64,000 nucleotides of DNA from contig JAGTTS010000001.1 of assembly GCA_018223375.1 (NCBI GenBank), forward strand, positions 405,001-469,000. The letters run 5' to 3'. Every line of letters begins with the position of its first letter. Positions within the stretch are counted from its first letter, which is position 1. Positions 58,847 to 64,000 of the stretch are shown piece by piece. A program made the position numbers and the translations under genes. Source of the stretch: Clostridiaceae bacterium Marseille-Q3526 (GTDB taxonomy: Bacteria; Bacillota; Clostridia; Lachnospirales; Lachnospiraceae). The notes under the pieces are model-generated. The model was not told where the DNA came from, did not search any database, and saw only the letters and a list, made by a program, of their open reading frames with translations.

Positions 58847-59980
58847 CTAAGCTTCGTGAATCGACTGAAGCAGTTCAATCAGCCGTTCCAGTTCTGCCGA
58901 AGAATAATATTCAATCTCTATCCTGCCTTTGTTCTTATCCTTCTTATTAATAGTAACTTTTGTTCCCATAATCGATTTCAGCTTTTCCTCCAAATCCCGG
59001 TAAATAAAGCTCAAATCCCGTTCCTGTTCTTTCTTTTCTTTTTTAGGCGCTGCCGCAAGCTTTACCAGGCGCTCGGTCTCCCGGACGCTGAGCTGGTTAT
59101 CTCTAACCTTGACGGCCAAAGCATACTGCTGTTCCCTGTCCTCAAGCGCCAGCAAAGCTCTGGCATGGCCGCCGGAAAGCTGATTTTCAATCAGCATATT
59201 TTGTACCCGCTCATCCAGCTTTAAGAGACGCATACTGTTGGTAATGGTAGCTCTGTTTTTTGAAACCCGTTCGGCCACTTCCTCCTGCTTCAGCCCAAAT
59301 TCCTGAACCAGCATCTGGTAAGCTTTCGCCTCCTCGATAGGGTTCAAATCTGCCCGCTGGACATTTTCAATCAGAGCAATTTCCACTGTCTGCTGTTTTG
59401 TATAGTCCCGGATTAAAACAGGAACCTCTTTCAATCCCGCCAGTTTAGCGGCGCGCCAGCGCCGCTCGCCGGCAATAATTTCAAAGAAATCTCCCTTTTT
59501 CTGTACCAGAAGCGGCTGAAGAATACCATAATTTTTCACTGACTCTGCCAGCTCTTTCAGCTGCTCCTCATTAAAATGCTTCCGCGGCTGTTCCTGATTC
59601 GGTTCAATCTGGGCAATGTTTAAAAGCTGCTCTCTGGCTCCCTCTTCTTTCTGCCCGGCTCCTGCAGTTTTCCCCTTCTCTGTTTTCTCCCCGCTCTTCG
59701 CACTGGGCTTCGAAGTATTCTTTCCAGCTGCCTTCTGCCCTGCGGCTGTTCCCGTTTTTTTCGCCTTCTTTTTGTCTGAATCTGCTTTCGCTTTCCTGGA
59801 GCTTCCAGGAAGTACCATATCCAGCTCTTCCAGTTTTGCCTTTCTGTCTACAGAATGCTCGTCTTCCCCATGGCTGCCATCCTGCTCTGAAACTTCGTGT
59901 TCCAGCTCAGAATGGGAATTTTCTTCCTGATAGTCCGGGAAATAAGCTCTCAGTCCCTTTCCAAGTCCTCTTCTTGCCAT
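58847..59980 (-). CDS. parB: chromosome partitioning protein ParB (Spo0J), with long N-terminal extension
   Basis: 377 residues. The ParB core starts near residue 118: LNIAQIEPNQEQPRKHFNEEQLKELAESVKNYGILQPLLVQKK, GERRWRA box, HTH LKQEEVAERVSKNRATITNSMRLLKL and C-terminal dimer helix. The first about 115 residues are Lys/Glu/Ser/Ala-rich low complexity, and begin with the usual GLGKGLRAYF motif, so the extra part is inserted between this peptide and the core. ParB binds parS, clamps onto DNA and drives segregation with ParA. Three parS sites lie within 7 kb. Confidence 0.95.
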   Translation of the reverse strand: MARRGLGKGLRAYFPDYQEENSHSELEHEVSEQDGSHGEDEHSVDRKAKLEELDMVLPGSSRKAKADSDKKKAKKTGTAAGQKAAGKNTSKPSAKSGEKTEKGKTAGAGQKEEGAREQLLNIAQIEPNQEQPRKHFNEEQLKELAESVKNYGILQPLLVQKKGDFFEIIAGERRWRAAKLAGLKEVPVLIRDYTKQQTVEIALIENVQRADLNPIEEAKAYQMLVQEFGLKQEEVAERVSKNRATITNSMRLLKLDERVQNMLIENQLSGGHARALLALEDREQQYALAVKVRDNQLSVRETERLVKLAAAPKKEKKEQERDLSFIYRDLEEKLKSIMGTKVTINKKDKNKGRIEIEYYSSAELERLIELLQSIHEA

Positions 59981-59983
59981 TCT

Positions 59984-60751
59984 TTAATCTTCCCCTCTGC
60001 TGATTACTTCCGCTGCCAGAAGCCGATAGCTTTCAGCTCCTGTTGACTTACTGTCATACAAATTAATTGGCATCCCATGGCTGGGCGCCTCCGCCAGCCG
60101 CACATTTCTCGGAATAATCGTTTTATAAATCGTTTCATTCAGGTTGCTCTTAACATTTTCCACCACTTCCAGAGAGAGGTTGGTTCTCGCATCATACATA
60201 GTAAATACAACGCCTTCCAGCTCCAGTCCCGGATTCATGGTTTTTTTCACCAATCCAATCGTTCTGAGTACCTGGCTGAGTCCCTCCAGCGCATAGTACT
60301 CGCACTGTATCGGCACCAATACGGTATCTGCTGCCGTCAGAGCGTTTAATGTCAAAAGGCTGAGAGACGGCGGGCAGTCGATCATAATAAAGTCGTAATT
60401 ATCCCGCACTGCATCCAGATGCTCTTTTAATATAAATTCCTTTTTATCCAAATCTAAAAGCTCAATTTCAGCTCCTGCCAGATTGGAATCAGATGGAAGC
60501 ACATCCAGATTTTCCTGTACTTCCTGGTGAAGACAATCCTCCAGCGTACATTCGCCCAGCATCATTTCGTAGACTGTCTCCTCCATATATTCTTTTTCCA
60601 GGCCCAGACCAGTTGTCGCATTTCCCTGTGGATCGAAATCAATCGCTAAAACCTTCTGTCCGGCTTCAGCCAGGCAGGCCGATAAATTGATCGCTGTCGT
60701 TGTCTTACCCACGCCGCCCTTCTGGTTGGCAATCGCAATCACACGTCCCAT
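59984..60751 (-). CDS. parA: chromosome partitioning ATPase ParA (Soj)
   Basis: 255 residues. Deviant Walker A KGGVGKTTTAINL, Walker A' FDPQGNATTGLG, Walker B FIMIDCPPSL. It works with ParB to move origins and in Firmicutes also regulates DnaA. GAAAGGAAGTC sets the ATG at 60751, since the open frame to 60814 lacks a ribosome site. The parA-parB genes are 3 bases apart. Confidence 0.97.
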   Translation of the reverse strand: MGRVIAIANQKGGVGKTTTAINLSACLAEAGQKVLAIDFDPQGNATTGLGLEKEYMEETVYEMMLGECTLEDCLHQEVQENLDVLPSDSNLAGAEIELLDLDKKEFILKEHLDAVRDNYDFIMIDCPPSLSLLTLNALTAADTVLVPIQCEYYALEGLSQVLRTIGLVKKTMNPGLELEGVVFTMYDARTNLSLEVVENVKSNLNETIYKTIIPRNVRLAEAPSHGMPINLYDSKSTGAESYRLLAAEVISRGED

Positions 60752-60871
60752 GATGACTTCCTTTCCTATAATCAATATAAAATATGGCCTGCTGTTTCCA
60801 ACACGGCCAAGCATTCATTTCATTAGTATAACACATCTTTTTGCCTTTTCCTACAGGAAATATCCCCAATT

Positions 60872-62124
60872 CACGACATACGCATGAATTGTTTTCCTTC
60901 CTCTTTTTCAAAATATCTTGTTTTTAAAAATTTAATACCTGTTCCAAAAACTCTGCTGGGTTCATACTGATTACAAATCGTTTCTTTTTCATGGACAGAT
61001 TGGGACGGAAAATCTCTACCATTTTCAATATACTTAAACACCATTTCCTTATGATGTTCAAATTTTCGGCTGCCTGCTTATCCAGCGTTGTATTGGCATC
61101 TTCCTTAAATGTTACATCCAACTGCCAATGCATACTTTCTACACTCCAATGGCCTCTCACTGCACGGCTAAACAGCTCTATGTCTTCATTTAGGCTGCTG
61201 ATATAATAACGGAACTCTTTTTTCTCCTGACCGTCTTTTCGAATCGTCTTTTCTTCCATCCCAATACTTTTTAGCCCTTTCCAGTCCTTCTTCTGAGGCA
61301 GCCAGCCAATTTCTTTCGTCTGGTAATATTCTCGGATTTCTAATTGACTGTGGGCTTTTTCAATTGTTTTTTTATATTTTCCCTTCTTACGCAGTTCTTC
61401 TTTTATCTCGGCATCGTTCAGGTACAAACTCACATCCTCATGCAGCGTCCTCTGGTTTTCCTTTAACGCCAGTACATAGTCTCCTCGGTTTAAACGGATC
61501 TTCTCGGCTATGGCTGTCTGCGTTCCCATGGCATCGATCGTCACAACCTGACCTTTGATCCGGATTTTCTCCAGCAATTCCGGTATTGCTGTAATCTCAT
61601 TACTCTTGGTATTTACCACCTTCTGACCAAGGCTGAAGCCATCTTCCTTACTCCAGGCCGTTATGATATGGTTCGGTTTTCCTTCTTTTCTTTTATTGGA
61701 ACGCATCGTTTTTCCATCAATGCAGATCAGTTTACGCAATACTTCCCCTTCGTTTTGATTCAATAATTCCTGCCATTTACCATAAAGCTGCTGCAAGATT
61801 TCTGGTGACAGCATTCCAAATACACGGCAAAGTGTATCATGAGACGGAATTCCGTTTTTCAATTCAATATATTTTTTCAAATATGCTTCATGATAATGGG
61901 CAAAGTATTCCATTTCCACCCAGTCATCCACATTTGCAAGCGTAGCAAACAAAACAATCACGATTATGTCCTTCAGCTTATGCCGTACTTTCGTCTGCTG
62001 ACGCTTATCTTCAATATAATCCATCCATTCTAACAATTCATCCATAGCAAAACCCCCTTTTTCTTTTTATCATACCAGAAAAAGGGGATTTGTTCACAAT
62101 TTATTTACTCATGCGTTTGTCCTG
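60872..62124 (-). mobile_element. ISAs1-family insertion sequence, 1253 bp, complete
   Basis: Ends are inverted: left CACGACATACGCATGA and right (reverse) CAGGACAAACGCATGA. Exact target duplication TCCCCAATT at 60863-60871 and 62125-62133, nine bases. It contains one transposase gene on the minus strand. The clean duplication suggests a recent insertion between parA and its upstream parS. Confidence 0.95.
60924..62045 (-). CDS. ISAs1-family transposase
   Basis: 373 residues of the DDE type: DIVIVLFATLANVDDWVEMEYF, GIPSHDTLCRVFGM, then LRKLICIDGKTMRSNKR (first Asp), VVTIDAMGTQTAIAEKI (second Asp), and RGHWSVESMHWQLDVTFKEDAN (the Glu in HWxVExMHWxLD). The gene fills the IS and is full length. 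Confidence 0.95.
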   Translation of the reverse strand: MDELLEWMDYIEDKRQQTKVRHKLKDIIVIVLFATLANVDDWVEMEYFAHYHEAYLKKYIELKNGIPSHDTLCRVFGMLSPEILQQLYGKWQELLNQNEGEVLRKLICIDGKTMRSNKRKEGKPNHIITAWSKEDGFSLGQKVVNTKSNEITAIPELLEKIRIKGQVVTIDAMGTQTAIAEKIRLNRGDYVLALKENQRTLHEDVSLYLNDAEIKEELRKKGKYKKTIEKAHSQLEIREYYQTKEIGWLPQKKDWKGLKSIGMEEKTIRKDGQEKKEFRYYISSLNEDIELFSRAVRGHWSVESMHWQLDVTFKEDANTTLDKQAAENLNIIRKWCLSILKMVEIFRPNLSMKKKRFVISMNPAEFLEQVLNF

Positions 62125-62142
62125 TCCCCAATTCCTCATAAA

Positions 62143-62158
62143 TGTTTCACGTGAAACT
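62143..62158. promoter_or_regulatory. parS site 3, one mismatch
   Basis: TGTTTCACGTGAAACT, 15 of 16 bases of the consensus. Before the ISAs1 insertion it would have been only about 130 bases upstream of parA. It lies ten bases past the duplicated target site. Confidence 0.85.
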
Positions 62159-62346
62159 TGTCATCCAGCTTCCGTATTTTTTTGTTCCACATTTTTCTTT
62201 TTTTCGGAAAATACAGCGCAAATGCCAGGGCAATAGAACCTCGAGACTATCGCGTGGTTTTCCTAATACAAGCCGACGCAGCGGCACAGGTGAAAGCACT
62301 GGTAAAAGACTGCAGCGGCTGTCAGGCGGCTGTCAAATCAATATAA
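62158..62346 (+). pseudogene. possible 3' end of an unidentified gene, cut by insertions
   Basis: The frame ends with RAIEPRDYRVVFLIQADAAAQVKALVKDCSGCQAAVKSI-stop and has coding-like codon use, but it starts within the parS and T-rich region without a ribosome site. Not recognised. It could be a broken gene tail left by IS-associated rearrangement or chance. Confidence 0.3.
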
Positions 62347-62366
62347 CCATTCGCCTGGCACGCTTT
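62341..62366. repeat. 26 bp direct repeat, left of the second IS
   Basis: ATATAACCATTCGCCTGGCA followed by CGCTTT is repeated exactly at 63431-63456. With sliding ends the duplication may be 26-28 bases. It is the likely target duplication of the IS. Confidence 0.85.
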
Positions 62367-63430
62367 TGTAGGATTACAATACATGTGTTACAACTGAATA
62401 TTTAAAAAGCAGAGACGCTGCCTTTGTGTTATATTTTAGTCACCACAACAAAAATCACATAAAGGAGTTCTCTGCTATGTCTACTATAACACAAGATATG
62501 AGGTATCGTCTATCTCTGATTCAATATGCTGAAAAATTTGGTGTTACCAAAGCTGCCATCAAATATAAAACGAACCGGCAGTACATTTACCGCTGGAAAC
62601 GACGCTATGACGGCTCCTGGGACTCCCTCCGCGAACGCTCCCGCAGACCTCATTCCCATCCCAATCAGCATACAGATGATGAAATCAAACTAATCCGACA
62701 TATGCGACGCAGAAATCCTCACTCTGGTTTAGTTGTTTTCTGGGTAAAACTACGGCAGCGCGGCTATTCCCGTTCCATTTCCGGACTTTATCGTTTTCTC
62801 AGAAAACAAGGAATCATGGCGGTACATCCACCCAATCCAAAGTACATCCCTAAGCCCTATGAAGCGATGGATTATCCCGGACAGCGGATTCAGGTTGATG
62901 TGAAATTTGTTCCCTCTGCCTGCCTGAAAAATTCCCAGGTCATTGGAAAACAGTTTTTCCAGTACACGGCCATTGACGAGTACTCCCGCTGGCGTTTTGT
63001 GGAAGCATTTGAGGAGCACAGCACCTATTCTTCCGCCCAGTTTGTAGAACATCTGGTAAAGGCCTTCCCGTGTCCAATCGAATGCATTCAGACTGATAAT
63101 GGCACAGAGTTTACCAACCGTTTTACCTCTCGCAACGAAAAGCCTACCCTGTTCCAGAAACATCTGGAACTCCACGGGATCCGCCACAAACTCATCCGCC
63201 CCTTTACCCCACGCCACAACGGGAAGGTGGAACGAAGCCACAGGAAGGATAATGAGCGTTTCTATGCGACCCACCTGTTCTATTCCTTTGAGGACTTTGC
63301 AGCACAGCTAAAAGTATATAACCGCAGAGACTATAACAGCTTTCCCATGCGTCCACTGGGATGGAAATCACCCAATCAGGTACTTCAGGAATATTTACAA
63401 TCCGTGTAACAAATGTTTGACAAACCTACA
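62367..63430 (+). mobile_element. IS481/IS1202-like insertion sequence, about 1064 bp
   Basis: Ends TGTAGG...CCTACA are inverted, with longer partial similarity (CA-ACAT-TGTTACA) about 10-30 bases inside each end. The element is flanked by a 26-28 bp direct repeat. One transposase gene fills it. Confidence 0.85.
62477..63409 (+). CDS. DDE transposase, integrase-core (IS481-like)
   Basis: 310 residues. An N-terminal helix-turn-helix (LIQYAEKFGVTKAAIKYKTNRQYIYRWKRRYDGSWDSLRERSRRPH) and rve core: first Asp in RIQVDVKFVP, second in IQTDNGTEFTN, Glu in HNGKVERSHRKDNERF. AAAGGAG before the ATG at 62477; an earlier start at 62426 lacks one. Both ends of the protein look complete. IS481-type by layout; relation to the IS1202 group is possible because of its long target duplication. 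Confidence 0.92.
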   Translation: MSTITQDMRYRLSLIQYAEKFGVTKAAIKYKTNRQYIYRWKRRYDGSWDSLRERSRRPHSHPNQHTDDEIKLIRHMRRRNPHSGLVVFWVKLRQRGYSRSISGLYRFLRKQGIMAVHPPNPKYIPKPYEAMDYPGQRIQVDVKFVPSACLKNSQVIGKQFFQYTAIDEYSRWRFVEAFEEHSTYSSAQFVEHLVKAFPCPIECIQTDNGTEFTNRFTSRNEKPTLFQKHLELHGIRHKLIRPFTPRHNGKVERSHRKDNERFYATHLFYSFEDFAAQLKVYNRRDYNSFPMRPLGWKSPNQVLQEYLQSV

Positions 63431-63456
63431 ATATAACCATTCGCCTGGCACGCTTT
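63431..63456. repeat. 26 bp direct repeat, right of the second IS
   Basis: Exact copy of 62341-62366. It ends four bases before repeat B copy 2. Confidence 0.85.
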
Positions 63457-63460
63457 TTTG

Positions 63461-63603
63461 TGGTATAATAACTCCAAAATGCAGCTGTGCTTCGCACATC
63501 TGCCGCTGCCTCTGGCAGCTGAGACATTTTGTCGTTACCATATCAGGTGAAAACAAATGTCTGCTTTGCAGCCGCTTGTTTTCCTGCTGATATGGTATAA
63601 TAA
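63461..63603. repeat. dispersed repeat B, copy 2 (inverted)
   Basis: Reverse complement of 2215-2362, with about ten differences by eye, again ending in ATGGTATAATA. It adjoins the IS flank. Confidence 0.88.
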
Positions 63604-63707
63604 GAGCACTTAGCGAATATAAACCGTGCCTGTCTGTCAAAAGGCGCCGCGCCGCGGCGTTAAATTTTTCTTAAATTAATCTTATTTTTAACGGGAGACA
63701 TTATATT

Positions 63708-63738
63708 GGACTCATGTCCGCATAGCGGACATGAGTCC
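63708..63738. other. perfect 14 bp hairpin before the alpha/beta hydrolase gene
   Basis: GGACTCATGTCCGC and GCGGACATGAGTCC are perfectly complementary with a three-base loop, and TATAT/ATATA flanks extend the pairing. It lies 50 bases upstream of the TTG start. No T run on the plus strand. Possible leader element. Confidence 0.6.
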
Positions 63739-63788
63739 CGCGATATAAAAATACCCCTTTTTCGCTATCATTAAAGGAGGCTGACACC

Positions 63789-64000
63789 TTGAACACAAAA
63801 AACAAAATTCTCACCTTAACTACCCTGACCTCTGCCGCTGCGGCTTTTACAGCGCTGCTTAACAAATATATCAAGCATTCTGCTTCATCCAAAAACTTTT
63901 TAGGCAGCTCCCAGGCCCATATCTTTAAATGGAGATTCGGCCAGGTATACTATACAAAAGAAGGTTCTGGAAAGCCGCTTCTGCTTATCCACGATTTCCA
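63789..64000 (+). CDS. alpha/beta hydrolase, N-terminal part
   Basis: 70 codons from a TTG start eight bases after AAAGGAGG, running off the window. It reads NTKNKILTLTTLTSAAAAFTALLNKYIKHSASSKNFLGSSQAHIFKWRFGQVYYTKEGSGKPLLLIHDF. The hydrophobic start is a signal anchor; FxWxxGxVYYTKEGSGKPLLLIHDF is the first strand and oxyanion region of alpha/beta hydrolases, with HD in place of HG. The catalytic Ser lies outside the window. Confidence 0.75.
   Translation, partial: MNTKNKILTLTTLTSAAAAFTALLNKYIKHSASSKNFLGSSQAHIFKWRFGQVYYTKEGSGKPLLLIHDF

Overview
This 64 kb window looks like chromosome from a gut Firmicute of the Lachnospiraceae (Clostridium cluster XIVa) type. The grounds are: a FabK-based (not FabI-based) type II fatty acid operon with a MarR/FabT-type regulator; spore-maturation genes spmA and spmB; several clostridial DUF families (DUF2848, DUF3881, DUF4145, DUF4446, DUF4860); AAGGAGG-type ribosome sites; and a low to moderate GC content. 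The family assignment is an inference from gene content; no rRNA gene is present. The right end carries parA, parB and three parS sites, so it is probably near the chromosomal origin.

Layout. 0-4.4 kb: a minus-strand housekeeping group (rsmA partial, TatD hydrolase, EcsC-like protein, small protein, metG). 4.7-9.9 kb: a TRAP transporter operon with a DUF2848 protein, a nitrilase-fold amidase and a GntR/FCD regulator; its binding-protein gene (dctP) is frameshifted. 10-19 kb: small secreted or lipoprotein genes, a DUF885 protein, YitT, MerR and FabT-like regulators, split spmA/spmB, an ArsC/Spx-like protein and a TIGR00300 (LOR/SDH) enzyme. 18.8-29.7 kb: one long minus-strand fatty acid operon, fabH-acpP-fabK-fabD-fabG-fabF-accB-fabZ-accC-accDA(fusion)-nitronate monooxygenase-like. 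Its promoter carries a FabT-like palindrome at the expected start site, and it ends in a strong terminator that overlaps the spmA start. 29.9-33 kb: a two-component system. 33-38.5 kb: an Rpn-type nuclease gene with decayed repeats beside it, a MATE exporter and a polar amino acid ABC importer. 38.8-45.8 kb: a plus-strand block with two tandem polysaccharide deacetylases, a secreted transglutaminase, and a compact type IV pilus-like set (PilC/GspF, four small single-membrane-segment proteins, PilT-like ATPase). 45.9-53.3 kb: two identical tRNA-Lys genes, trmB, a DUF4145-SH3 protein, an acidic repeat lipoprotein, a HAD phosphatase, a fused DUF1461/D-Ala-D-Ala carboxypeptidase and an exonuclease. 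54-64 kb: an ABC exporter whose terminator contains a perfect parS, a second parS, a nucleotidyltransferase, tRNA-Arg, DUF3881, DUF4446, parB and parA, then two insertion sequences with identifiable ends and target duplications, a third parS between them, and the start of an alpha/beta hydrolase gene.

Non-coding structure is unusually rich. Two short dispersed repeats share the border TATTATACCAT and occur as a composite at about 2.1-2.4 kb and singly at 34.3 and 63.5 kb. A second family of long hairpins occurs at 4.6 and 16.8 kb. The points most worth following are the pseudopilin-like cluster without a visible prepilin peptidase, the border-sharing cassettes, the parS-in-terminator arrangement with an IS between parA and its nearest parS, the 26-28 bp direct repeat around the second IS, the two gene fusions, and the FabT site at the fab promoter. 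All assignments come from reading motifs and family patterns; no database search was run.
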